This document shows positions 28,236 through 38,600 of a DNA stretch of 64,000 bases, piece after piece. The notes under the pieces were generated by a model, which did no database searches, was not told the DNA's origin, and was given only the letters and a program-made list of their open reading frames with translations. Every line of letters begins with the position of its first letter. Position 1 is the first letter of the stretch. Made by a program: the position numbers and the translations under genes. This stretch comes from an uncultured Bacteroidia bacterium (GTDB lineage Bacteria > Bacteroidota > Bacteroidia > Bacteroidales > ML635J-15): the NCBI GenBank assembly GCA_902791865.1, contig CADAXK010000006.1, forward strand, positions 115,590 through 179,589, in the 5' to 3' direction.

Positions 28236-28600
28236 CGTTGCCGTTGTCTCGTTGTTGCAGACATCCTTGATCGTATAGGTACGCGTTACCGTCCACGAGC
28301 AGTCGTCGCCCGTTACGGCGTCCGTGTGCGTTGCGCTGACTGTGCCGCCTCAACTCTGGTGCCGTCTGGTCGCTGCCGCTTACGCTCATCGTTGCCGTTG
28401 TGGAGTTGTTGCAGACATCCTTGATCGTATAGGTACGCGTTACCGTCCACGAGCAGTCGTCGCCCGTTACGGCGTCCGTGTGCGTTGCGCTGACCGCGGC
28501 TGCGTCGTCGTCGCTCAACAGTCCGCTGATATTCCTGTCATCATAGCAGTTGTTCTGTCCAGTAATGTTGTCCGGCCAGCTGCCTGCTGTCGTAAGGGTA
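27952..28600. repeat. Three near-identical ~252-base modules inside the adhesin locus
   Basis: Copy 1 (about 27952-28204) is complete. Copy 2 (about 28205-28350) lacks 116 bases relative to copy 1, which breaks the frame. Copy 3 (about 28351-28600) lacks 27 bases, in frame. The copies are nearly identical at DNA level and distinctly GC-richer than the flanking AT-rich parts of the gene. Confidence 0.8.
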
Positions 28601-31600
28601 GGTGGTGTAACATCTTCCACTGTTATTTCCTTTTCTGCAATATTTGAAAGACAGCCATTTCCATCTTCAACCTGCAATTTCAAGGTATATGTATTGGAAC
28701 ATCCTGCAGCCTCAATATCAGGCACACTTACCGTAGATGTTATCGAAGTAGCAGTAGTTGTCACTGGATTTGTTGTAGTCACAGCAAACGAACCTGCGTT
28801 TGTCCATGTATATATATAATTAGGTGTAGTCGATGTAGTAATCGTTGCTCCAACACTTGAGGTTCCTATTTCGGGACACAAGGTTTCGACATCGTTTATT
28901 GACACAACGGGATTTGGGTTAGCAATAATATTCACAGTACCTGTTACAGAACAAGAATTATCATCAGTTACAGTTACAGAGTATGGTTTTCCTGGAGCAG
29001 GTAAACCTGCTAGGCCAGTAATTGTTGCATCGGTTTCTCCATTGCTCCATGCATAATTATAATATGTATTTGGAGCAGTACCGAACGGCTTTCCTCCTAA
29101 TGGTGCAGCTGTTGCCCTGCCTATTGAACCTGTTACACATGCATGTTGGCTAGCAGACACTTCTAGTGTAAGTGCTGGATGGATTGTTATTATACCTGTA
29201 ATTGTTGGATTAGTACATGGTGAGATCGCTCCTGTGGTTGCGACGGTGTATCGATATACGCCAGCAACAGTAGCACTACCTTTTACTATTGTTAGTGTCT
29301 TATTAACATCATCGACGGTATAGGACAAACAGGTTGCATCGGGTGTTTCGTCATTCCATGTGAGTGTTACGCCAGTTGCTCCACCTCCATAGTTGAATGT
29401 AATTGTCGTAAAATCTGAAAGGAACTCACTATAGCAATGAGTCTGTGTCTTTTCACCGGTAACAGACAATGTTGGCTCTGGATTTACAGTAACGCTTACT
29501 TCACCTATCACAACACATCCATTCACTGCCGTGATGGTATCCCTATATATATAGGTACCAACAGCACTAGGAGTAACCGTTATTGAACTTGTTGTAGGAT
29601 ATGGTGTTGTTGACAATCCTGAATTTGCTATAGGCTCTGCAGACCATGAATGCGTTGAGACTGGTGCAGGATTAGGATCGTTAAGTGTAACCTCCAATGT
29701 TGTTTCGGTATTGTTGGAACACTTCGACAGATCACTTGTCATGGCATAACTTGGCAATGGTCGCGTATGTGTTATATCAGCCGAAGTTTCCGCCGTACAG
29801 TTATGAGCATCATATACCGTTACTCTGTATATTCCAGCAGCAAGTCCAGTAGCAGTTGCAGTTGTCTGTCCATCACTCCAAAGGTAATGATATAGTTCAT
29901 CGGGAGGAGTAAATGTTGTTCCTCCTTGCGACGATACGGTAATTTCACCATTTGCCTGTCCATAACAAGACTCAATATGAGGCAATACTTCATTAACAAT
30001 AAGCAGATCAGGCTCGTCAACCACTATATCTTCGGAATGCAAGCAACTATGGCTGTCCCTTACTGTGATGTTATATGTACCCTGCGTACGACCATTGTAT
30101 AGCATCTGAGTCATGTCACCAGTAGATGCATGACCATAAGATCCTGTTCCTATTCTAAAATCGTAATACTGATTAGAAGTACCAGCTTCGTATGGTGTGC
30201 CTCCTGTAGCAGAAACCAATATTGAACCATTAGTATTGCCATGACAAAGTGGTTGTGTAACTGAATATGTAAAGGTTGGAAGCGGATATACTGAAATATC
30301 AAAATCCAATACTTTTTCACATTCAAAGGTATTACCGCCAACTTCCCTTGTATCTCTTACTATCAAGTGACAAGAAGTATCCTGTGTAGGAGTGAAAGTA
30401 AGAATTCTTCCAGCATCTGTAGCGCCATACCAAGTTGTACCGCCATCCCAGCTATAAGTTACAACCCCTACAGCATCGGTTACCGAAGGCACAAGAGTTT
30501 GCTCGGTCAATGCACAAACAGGATTGCTAGGAACTCCTGATACACTTACGTTAGGTTCGGGCAGAACACTAATTGTCTTGCTGGCAGTTGAAATACACGA
30601 AAGAGGTATTTCAGTGATACCATCTTCGTCGTATATGGTGTGAATAGTAGTAACTGTCAGATTGTAAGTCGATGATGGAACTTCTGGGACAACTGTCCAG
30701 TCGGCACAAGTATTATCGGCAGCCCAATCGGTACCCGAACAACCTGGACCTCCTGTCCACTGGAATGAAGACTCCTGATTGGACTCAGGATGCAAAACAA
30801 CTGGGGTTCCTTGGCAGACTGTTGTTAACCATGGAGTTATACCTATCTCAGGCAACGGATAGATAGGGATTCGCTTTGTGTTCGAACACTGACCATCCTC
30901 CGGCTTAGTGGTGTACTGTACCGTTACGAAATCGTGTACTGCATCCCTGACATGGTAGCCTGTTCCGTCCTGATATATTGAAGCATTGAAAGGAGGATCT
31001 GGGTTCTCTATATAATCCTGATCAGTTTCGGACCATTCTTCCTCCGAATATATTGTCCATGTACCGCCTTGCGGGCTGTTATTAGTAATACTAAGGTTAA
31101 TGAGTCCTTCCTCGCAGGCAGCGTTGGTACCTCCAAACTCGATTTCGGGGATACGCGTAACTATCATTTCGTATGGTTCCGAAACCGACTTACAGTACGA
31201 ACTATACAAGTTTTCTTCGGTACCTGCAACAATTACCCTGTAGTAGTACCTTGAATATGCAGGCGACGTGCTCGACTGTGGCTCAAACACTGTTATTTCC
31301 TTGCAGTCGGGTCTATTTGTACTAGCAGCCACATAATCGCCGTCGCTATTGGTCTGATGCCATTCACCGCTAGTGAATACAATTGGCACCCAAACTATCG
31401 GAGCATTCAAGTCATCCACAGGATCGTGCATACCGCGTTCCCATCTGTACACAGGATTTTCAATTGGAATAGCTCCAGCGATATTGACAGTATCAGCCCT
31501 CAACTCGACCTGAGCACCAGCACATATATTGGCAGAACTGAAAAGCTCCCACTCACTTGCATTTATACGGGTAACACTATATGGTGGCATACATGCCCTA

Positions 31601-34302
31601 ACTTCGATGTCGTCAATCACAAAGTCGTTTCCTTGTGAATAACGTGTATGATTCAGAATACGAATCCACACATCTGAAACCCCAGGAGGAACATCGAGCT
31701 CAGCTTCGTACTTTATCCAGTCGTTTGCATCGGACATACACCCATATGTTCTCATAGGCCTAACTTCATCAGTATGCACCGCCAGAAATTCGCCAGTACC
31801 ATCCTCATTGGCGGCAAATTGAATTGTTATGTTAGGGAAATAATCAGAATTGGTCTGCTCATTGTTTATATTGGCAACCCAGAACGAAGCATTAAGAGTA
31901 ATACCATCGCATAGTATATCTGTTACCTGGTACTTATAGAAACAATCAGGATCCGAAGGATCAGCAGCAGCAGCATCCGCCTCGAACAAATAGCCTCTCT
32001 GCACATTGCCTGGATGAGTATGGTCGTCAATATAGTTGAAATAGCCATAATTATCATCCGCATTTTTCCTTAATACATAATAGCCGCCTTGGCTTGTCAA
32101 GCCATTATTTCGCATAGTATAATCACACGCATCCTCAATCCTTTGATATAGAGGATCGGTTGGATCTACTCTCAGGAAAGGATCATCGTCAACCGAATTG
32201 CCACCGAAGTCTTCCTTGAAGATTACTGCACCTGTATTAGAGCAATCGGTCGGCATATCTTCGCAGTGAACATGGAAATCAAAACCCGCACAATTATTAC
32301 TTCCATTGGTTTTGAAACTTACAGTAAGAGCTCCTGTCTTTGATACGACATCAACATTAAATGTAACACATTCATTATGATCAAAATTAAAATCCCCCTC
32401 ATCAGGACCATAACCATTTGACGGATGGTTATTTGCACTGCCATAAGGATCAGGATAAACACAATCAATTCCACTGCTACAATCACAGCCAGTCACACCT
32501 TTCACGCGTCGCGGGTGCCCGTGACCGTGTCTTCCACCGCCCCAAAGGATCTTCGACTCATCACCAATTCCTTCTCCATCATATATGGTAATATAATCGT
32601 CCCACCATTGGAACTCAAATGAACCTTCGAGGTGCAGAACCTGATTTGGTCTTCCTGGTCGCAATATTACATATTCGTTGTTAAGACCATTGGAATAGTT
32701 ACCAGAACCAGCAGGTGCCCCTCCTCCATCATCGTAAAGATGAGAATTACAGGTGGTATAGTCGACAGGTTGTTGGCCAGGACCAGGCATAACAATATCT
32801 CGAGGACAATCGACAGAAACTGCTGCCGACCAGTTGCCATGTGCAGTAGAATTACTTAGGAATACCACTGTCATAACATTTCCTGTAGATGCTACCGTAC
32901 CAGGTCTTCCGTATCCGAAATAAGTACCAATTAGTCTTGCAGAAGGAAGTTCACCATCGTAAATCGCGACATAATCGTTGCCCCCGTCGTGAGGCAGAAC
33001 TCCAACACCATTAACAACTGCAAAATCTAACAATATCTGTGCCTCGGGGTCGGATGCACGGAACACCTGCCTTGTGTACTGCAGATCGGTATAAGTGCTA
33101 TTTATTGGATATACATCATCGCAACCAAGCGTATGATCTTCGTCCACAGGACACAATGCCGAAATTTTAGCGCCCCACGAACCATGATTAGTCTCGTTGC
33201 TATGGAACAAAACCGTCATTACATTTGACGTCGAATAAATGGCATTAATTGTAGTGTCGCCAAAATACCTTCCCCTTCGCGTACCTGTCGCGAGATCGCC
33301 ATCGTAAACTTCCACATAATCGAAACTTTCATCATTCGGGAAGCTGGAAAAATCAATAACCAATCGAGAATTGGGGTTAGGACAACTATACGTTGTTGCA
33401 TAATATTCAGCTGTATAGTCGCCACCCACCGAAATCGAAGTTCCGCAGGCTATTTCCACGGGGTCGTGCTGTGTGAAACACAAATCCGGCTTCAGCGTTG
33501 CCGACCACGATCCATTATTCGAGCCGTTGCTACGGAATCTGAACGTGATATAGTTGGATGTAGTTATTACCGTAGCCGGCAAAGTTGCGGAAGCAAATAC
33601 GGTATCCATCAGCCGTGCCGATGCTGCGCTTGGTCCGTTGTAAACGACAACATAGTCATTTGTTCCATCATCTGGCAAATCGGTAAACGTCAGAGTAAAG
33701 TTTGTACCCAAACCTGAGTAATATGTCCTTTCACTAAATACATCTCCAGTATATGCTGTAGCACTGGTGCTAATCTCGTTTCCTCCGATTGTTATCGCGC
33801 CGGAACCACAAGGCAATTCAATGGACGGTAGAGGATCTGGACAACCAACGACACTTATTGTTGCCGCCCAACCAGCAGCTCGAGTATTATAGCTATCATA
33901 CTTAATTGTACAAATATTTCCAGTTGATGTAAATGTACGAGAAGAGGTATTGGTTCCCGTAAAATTGCAAACAGGAGTTCCTGCCGCCTCATTCGAATCG
34001 TATATTTTAAGCGAGGCACTACTTCCCAACCTATAACCACTTGGAAATGTTATCCTTATGGTTGTTCCAGCTGGTGACTTAATCTTGTGGATAATATGTT
34101 TGTTCTTACCATGATTACAAGTTGTGCTGCCACAATCTCCATTATCATCGTAAAATGGTATTTCATCCCCACAAGATAGAGTTGTCACGCCATTATTAGT
34201 ATTACCATTCAAACAACCACTAGTTTGCACTAATGTTTGCTGTGCAAACAAGCTCATGCTGAACACGAGCAAAACCCCGAATATTAGCATCAACTTTTTC
34301 AT
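28144..34302 (-). CDS. Giant adhesin, segment 1: signal peptide, CUB-like domains, SprB repeats
   Basis: A 2052-residue frame with a signal peptide (MKKLMLIFGVLLVFSMSLFAQ, 21 residues; cleavage after FAQ). About five CUB-like domains of ~110-130 residues follow, with repeats such as NDYVVVYNG, ITFRFRSNGSNNGSWSA and MTVVFLSNSTAHGNWSA. A ~200-residue region beginning ILFKEDFGG-like (VIFKEDFGGNS) resembles a carbohydrate-binding jelly roll. Ig/PKD-like and SprB-like repeats follow (CHGNTNGSILVSATGGTP). The last ~70 residues (from about 28350) are a frameshift tail rich in Arg and Gln and are not real protein. No sorting domain is present in this segment. Confidence 0.8.
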   Translation of the reverse strand: MKKLMLIFGVLLVFSMSLFAQQTLVQTSGCLNGNTNNGVTTLSCGDEIPFYDDNGDCGSTTCNHGKNKHIIHKIKSPAGTTIRITFPSGYRLGSSASLKIYDSNEAAGTPVCNFTGTNTSSRTFTSTGNICTIKYDSYNTRAAGWAATISVVGCPDPLPSIELPCGSGAITIGGNEISTSATAYTGDVFSERTYYSGLGTNFTLTFTDLPDDGTNDYVVVYNGPSAASARLMDTVFASATLPATVITTSNYITFRFRSNGSNNGSWSATLKPDLCFTQHDPVEIACGTSISVGGDYTAEYYATTYSCPNPNSRLVIDFSSFPNDESFDYVEVYDGDLATGTRRGRYFGDTTINAIYSTSNVMTVLFHSNETNHGSWGAKISALCPVDEDHTLGCDDVYPINSTYTDLQYTRQVFRASDPEAQILLDFAVVNGVGVLPHDGGNDYVAIYDGELPSARLIGTYFGYGRPGTVASTGNVMTVVFLSNSTAHGNWSAAVSVDCPRDIVMPGPGQQPVDYTTCNSHLYDDGGGAPAGSGNYSNGLNNEYVILRPGRPNQVLHLEGSFEFQWWDDYITIYDGEGIGDESKILWGGGRHGHGHPRRVKGVTGCDCSSGIDCVYPDPYGSANNHPSNGYGPDEGDFNFDHNECVTFNVDVVSKTGALTVSFKTNGSNNCAGFDFHVHCEDMPTDCSNTGAVIFKEDFGGNSVDDDPFLRVDPTDPLYQRIEDACDYTMRNNGLTSQGGYYVLRKNADDNYGYFNYIDDHTHPGNVQRGYLFEADAAAADPSDPDCFYKYQVTDILCDGITLNASFWVANINNEQTNSDYFPNITIQFAANEDGTGEFLAVHTDEVRPMRTYGCMSDANDWIKYEAELDVPPGVSDVWIRILNHTRYSQGNDFVIDDIEVRACMPPYSVTRINASEWELFSSANICAGAQVELRADTVNIAGAIPIENPVYRWERGMHDPVDDLNAPIVWVPIVFTSGEWHQTNSDGDYVAASTNRPDCKEITVFEPQSSTSPAYSRYYYRVIVAGTEENLYSSYCKSVSEPYEMIVTRIPEIEFGGTNAACEEGLINLSITNNSPQGGTWTIYSEEEWSETDQDYIENPDPPFNASIYQDGTGYHVRDAVHDFVTVQYTTKPEDGQCSNTKRIPIYPLPEIGITPWLTTVCQGTPVVLHPESNQESSFQWTGGPGCSGTDWAADNTCADWTVVPEVPSSTYNLTVTTIHTIYDEDGITEIPLSCISTASKTISVLPEPNVSVSGVPSNPVCALTEQTLVPSVTDAVGVVTYSWDGGTTWYGATDAGRILTFTPTQDTSCHLIVRDTREVGGNTFECEKVLDFDISVYPLPTFTYSVTQPLCHGNTNGSILVSATGGTPYEAGTSNQYYDFRIGTGSYGHASTGDMTQMLYNGRTQGTYNITVRDSHSCLHSEDIVVDEPDLLIVNEVLPHIESCYGQANGEITVSSQGGTTFTPPDELYHYLWSDGQTTATATGLAAGIYRVTVYDAHNCTAETSADITHTRPLPSYAMTSDLSKCSNNTETTLEVTLNDPNPAPVSTHSWSAEPIANSGLSTTPYPTTSSITVTPSAVGTYIYRDTITAVNGCVVIGEVSVTVNPEPTLSVTGEKTQTHCYSEFLSDFTTITFNYGGGATGVTLTWNDETPDATCLSYTVDDVNKTLTIVKGSATVAGVYRYTVATTGAISPCTNPTITGIITIHPALTLEVSASQHACVTGSIGRATAAPLGGKPFGTAPNTYYNYAWSNGETDATITGLAGLPAPGKPYSVTVTDDNSCSVTGTVNIIANPNPVVSINDVETLCPEIGTSSVGATITTSTTPNYIYTWTNAGSFAVTTTNPVTTTATSITSTVSVPDIEAAGCSNTYTLKLQVEDGNGCLSNIAEKEITVEDVTPPTLTTAGSWPDNITGQNNCYDDRNISGLLSDDDAAAVSATHTDAVTGDDCSWTVTRTYTIKDVCNNSTTATMSVSGSDQTAPELRRHSQRNAHGRRNGRRLLVDGNAYLYDQGCLQQRDNGNDERKRQRPDGTRVDDGRQLAGQHHGPEQLL

Positions 34303-35070
34303 ATCTCTACACTCATTAAATTCGACATTAGGTTAGTTCCCAAAAGGGATTTTTCGGCATACCTGCCCATTATTACGCACACGCGCGAAGACTTTGCCAA
34401 TCCCCAAACAGGCAAGTCAACGACCATTGTTCTTATTATCAATGTATTACTACACATAATATACCCAAATTATTTTTTTGCAAAATAACAATAATTTCTT
34501 TAGTCGCCTAATTTTTCAATAAGTTTTTCACCTCATAATCTAATTATTGGACAAAAAACAATATTTTCATTGCAAAATACATACCAAAAAGGACAAAATG
34601 CAGATGAATTTTAAGGTTTGTTAACAAATGGCTGTGGCGGAGGCGGTTCGAGGGTAAAAGAGGTCAATGTTCAAAGGTTCAAAAGTTCAATGTTCAAAGG
34701 CGGCGACGTTTCGCGTTTCTGGTTTAACGTTCAACGTTTAAGGTTCAAAAATTTGAAAATTTGATGATTTGAAAATTCAAAAATTCAATGATTCAATGAT
34801 TTGATGATTCGATAATTTGATAATTTGATAATTGTAGGCGCAATGCGTTGCGCCGATTGCAATGATTTGCGCCGATTATGACGCAAGATTTTGCGTCTGT
34901 ACAGGAAGAATCGCGCCCATTTCTTGTAGAATCGCACCATGGCAGATTGTACAAGATGATTTACAAATTCAAAAAATCAATTTGTAGGCGCAAAAACAGC
35001 TACAAGCCATCAAGACTGTTAGCCTTTTTGCTCAATCGTCAATCGTAAATCTAAAATCGTAAATCCCTCA
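34303..35070. repeat. Gene-free spacer with degenerate short repeats and hairpins
   Basis: No gene is seen. 34303-34620 is plain AT-rich upstream DNA of the adhesin locus with no convincing -7/-33 pair. From about 34660 to 34835 the sequence is a drifted array of short units such as TTCAAAGG, ATTTGAA and GATTTGAT. It ends in the hairpin GGCGCAATGCGTTGCGCC (34837-34854) and a second hairpin, GACGCAA/TTGCGTC (34880-34897). Similar tracts lie on the other side of ssrA. Confidence 0.65.
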
Positions 35071-35072
35071 TG

Positions 35073-35473
35073 GGTGGAGCTGCCGGGAATCGAACCCGGG
35101 TCCAAACAAGAAACGAGGGTGCTTTCTACATGCTTATTTTGCCTTTGATTGTCGGGATAAGCACGGGGGTAAACGCCCAAACTCATCCTTATCTCCTAAA
35201 ATCTCACCGCCTCACAGGAGAATAGAAGCGGCCAGTCCGGTATTTTTTGCCACCGCTTTGCCGAAACGGAACCAGACAGTCCAATCGAGCGATGTTTCGT
35301 TCCAGCACCTTGTGCCGGAATTAAGGTAAGTCTACTGTACTTCGACTACGCAGCGAAAGCATAGTTATTTTCTGCGCCAATTATTGTTCTGCAAGACATT
35401 TTTACGGGATAACCTGCATTGCCCGGCATGCTTACACGATCATTTACCTTGCTGTCAAAACCAGGTCAGCCCC
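35073..35473 (-). ncRNA. ssrA: tmRNA (transfer-messenger RNA)
   Basis: About 401 bases on the minus strand. The 5' end GGGGCTGACCTGG pairs through GGGGCTG with CAGCTCC near the 3' end, forming the acceptor stem. The T arm GGGTTCGATTCCC is intact. The reading part encodes a tag ending ENNYAFAA followed by TAG (35378-35346; GAENNYAFAA if read from GGC, with the exact resume codon uncertain). The usual Bacteroidetes tag ends NNYALAA, so Phe replaces Leu here. After the discriminator A the genome reads CCCA, not a plain CCA, so the 3' CCA may be finished enzymatically. The RNA rescues stalled ribosomes. Confidence 0.93.
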
Positions 35474-35491
35474 ATAAATGAATCGGAAATG

Positions 35492-35499
35492 CAAAAGTA
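35492..35499 (-). promoter_or_regulatory. Candidate -7 box of ssrA
   Basis: On the minus strand TACTTTTG fits TAnnTTTG and ends 19 bases before the mature tmRNA 5' end. No -33 box is obvious. Confidence 0.4.
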
Positions 35500-35551
35500 C
35501 GGATTTTTTTAATGTGATTTGTATTGAAATAACAACGACAAGAATATTATA

Positions 35552-35698
35552 TTAAATTAAAAATTTAAGAAATTTAAAAATTCAAGAATTTGAAGATTTG
35601 ATAATTTGAAGATTCGTTAATTTGAAGATTCGAGGATTTGACAATTCAATTGTAGGGTCGTTGCGTGCAACGACTCCACAATTATCCATTATCAATTA
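35552..35698. repeat. Degenerate ATTTGAAGATT-type repeat tract with hairpin
   Basis: Drifted units such as AATTTGAAGATTCG run to about 35650. The hairpin GTCGTTGCGTGCAACGAC (35657-35674) and ATTATCAATTATCAATTATTAATTG-like units follow, running up to and into the end of the C25 peptidase gene. This mirrors the tract on the other side of ssrA. No gene is seen. Confidence 0.6.
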
Positions 35699-38600
35699 TC
35701 AATTATTAATTGTCAATTTGCCCATCAGCCTGCCCTTTGTGCAATCAACAGCCACCATATAAACACCTGCTGGCAAATCATCAACAGACAGTATGCATAC
35801 ATCTGAATCAACAGCCTTTGAAAGAACCGCCTCTCCAAGCATACTATATAAGGTAATGCCTGTCATTCCTTCGCACACAACCTCTACCCTATCCGATGCT
35901 GGATTAGGATACAATTTATAGCTGTCGGCAGCGACATCGGCAATAGCATCAACACAATATTCTTCTGACCTTGAGACTGCATTTCCGCAATGAGCTTCGA
36001 CAACATAGCACCCCCCATCTGAATCTACTCTATATGAAGTAGTATTATTAGGTAGCTCTGCAAGCATCTCTCCATTTTTATACAAAACGTAATAATCTGC
36101 ATTTCCAAACCATCTCAAACATAATTGTCCGAACGTGTTTTCGAAAGTGGAAATGACAGGAACAGAGCATCCGCCGACATCAATTCTAATGTCATCAAGA
36201 CCAATTCCAAAGCCATAGTTCAAGTCAGCGAAGAAGGCTATGTAGTAGTTTTGCGACAAGTTTGGCAACTCCATGCTTTCGGCTGTCCAAGATGCAAATT
36301 CCCTATTATATTGAGCCAATAGCTGCCACTCGCCGGCATCGGTATTCTTATAGTACACCGACAGAATATCATAGTCGCCGTCCCACTCCTTCTGCACATG
36401 ACGGAACGACAAAGTTGCCGACACGCCTTCTTCAAAGGCAAATTTTGCCGACACCAGCATATTCGACATGTCAGTCCATGTGTAATTCTTTATAAACAAG
36501 AACTTATTGCCATTCTGTGAAATATAATCGTATGGGTCAGACGTCACGACATTCCATAGTTCGGCAGTATCTATGTTAGGAACCTGCAACCAGCACTCAG
36601 GAATCATTCCGCCGGCAAAATCCAAGACGTATGGAAAATCCCTAACAGCCACATTGCAAGGAGCAAAAACTATATAGGCCGTATCGGTAACCCTTGAATT
36701 CATCGTCTGAATAGTAATCTTCACAGCCAGTTCTTCACCATCCTGCACAGTTGCATCGGCACGAATAGGGAACTGACGAGAAACTACCGAATCGCGCCTA
36801 ATAGAGCCATAGCCACGCATAAAATCTCCTCCATCGAAATGCAAACGCTCGTCGAGGCTTTCAAGTACAACCTCCACGGTTTCGGCAAGCGAGCCTACAT
36901 TGGTAACAGATACCTCAAGGGCAAAACTTTCACCGGGCATAGCGTCACCAACAACAGAATAGCTGTACATCTGCATCAACGATCTTATTACTCGTACATC
37001 GAACGAAGATGTGTATGTCGCATTGTTTACTGTATCGTCTACAGCAAGAATAAAATTAAGCGTATAGCCGTCTGCAATGCTCAATGAAGGCAAAAACGAG
37101 AATAAATAGTCCATCTCGACAGTCTCGCCAGCCACAATCGGCGAACACGAAGCAGAATTGTTCAGGATTTCTACATTCGGATCGTTGCAACTCAAAGTCA
37201 TTGGCAACCAAGCTTCGGAATCGCGTAAACCTACATTCTTCAACTGCATGGTGAACGAATAGCCTGTTCCCATCATATCTTCGAGAGCATACGGCACTTC
37301 GTCTGGCGAATATCCTACAAGCGAAATATACGCGCCTTCGGGAGCAACCACTGGTACTTTTTCGATATGAGGAATGCGTTGCTGACGTGTAACCACAAGC
37401 AGGACACTGTCGGAACTTACCGCCGACAAAAGAGGAACGCTCACCAACCCACTGTTGCCTACAAGTCCAGTGCCTATTATAGTATTACCATCGGTAAGCG
37501 CAACATAAGAGCCAGCATCAGCTGTTACCGCAAAGAATCCACCGCCATTTACAAACTCGGCATCGTGCGAAACCTCATTAGCAGATGGCACAGAATAATA
37601 AGGCATAACCGAGCCATCGCCAAGCACATTATAAGCTTCCCAGTAGTATTGCCCCATATCAGATGCACTTGTAACAGCAAGATTTCCGACATACATTATC
37701 GATGAAACGGTATTGAACTGCTCATCGTCAAACATCATATCTAAAGCTCCGGTTCCCGTTTCCGACAACTGTGGAGTCTGCCCGAATACACTCGTTGCAC
37801 CCAACGCCCAATAATAGTCCTCGTACCAATATGAAACAGGCGATGAACCTATGTAGGCAAAAGCCCCCTTCTTCGCCGTACGAATCATTTTCTCGCCAAA
37901 GCACGGAACCGAATAGCCGAACTTTCCACTAAGACAGCAATTGCCGATTGCAAGGAAATACTTGTCGGCATTCGAAAGTCCGTCAACATCGTCGTTTGTA
38001 AAATGCGGTCCACACCATTCTTGCTCACCACCGTGAGCTGTATAATTTGCATAGCCAACGCCAGTGCTGAGATTGTTATAGCAACCTTCGTAAGAATCAA
38101 GGTAAGCGTAAACATTGTTATATCCGTGTGCGGAATTGAAATAGTTCTGCGTAGCATAGTTTATCGTCGGCTGAGCAATATACTGATTCCAGTAGTCGTC
38201 CTGTCCAGCAATGAGCAGAGCATTGCCAAGATACGACGGATCGGGCATAGTGTATTTTTCGTACATCAGTGTCTTGCCGACGACAATGTTCAGTTCATCG
38301 GGCGAAGCCACCGAAATACGGCTACAGTACATTTCGGGCAAATAGTCGCCATCGACCGAAGCATAGTAGAGGTCGGTCTGTTGCTCGCTCGCTTCGCCAA
38401 CAGCACTTGCAGGAATCCTATCGACATCGCCGACAAGCACCAGGAAAACAGGGGCGTTGCCAGCCTCCTCGCCCATCGAATAGTGCGACTGCACCCACGA
38501 CTTTATGTTAGCAGCAGTTGCCGAAGAAGAATTCACATAATTCACATCCAAATAAAAACCCTTTTGTGTTTTCCATTCAAGCCACGGCTGCAACTGCTCC

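Larger units (their letters stand above)
22400..34302 (-). other. Giant SprB-like T9SS adhesin locus, interrupted by two frameshifts
   Basis: Three consecutive minus-strand frames read as one protein of about 3,970 codons. It runs from a signal peptide at 34302 to a gliding-motility-type C-terminal domain ending at 22400. Frame changes occur near 28350 and 26478, and protein homology continues across both in the next frame. Domain order: signal peptide, several CUB-like domains, a lectin-like/jelly-roll region, Ig/PKD-like and SprB repeats, HYR-like modules, more SprB repeats, then the type B sorting domain. In SprB-like adhesins this architecture gives a surface filament exported by the T9SS. 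Whether the lesions are real, phase-variable or assembly errors cannot be told here. Confidence 0.75.

Noticed and set aside
27952..28600. A CRISPR array or tandem satellite
   Set aside because: The repeats are 252 bases, protein-coding and without spacers; they are protein modules.
35071..35130. A tRNA gene
   Set aside because: The T arm and acceptor end belong to tmRNA, whose 5' end and tag lie about 400 bases away.
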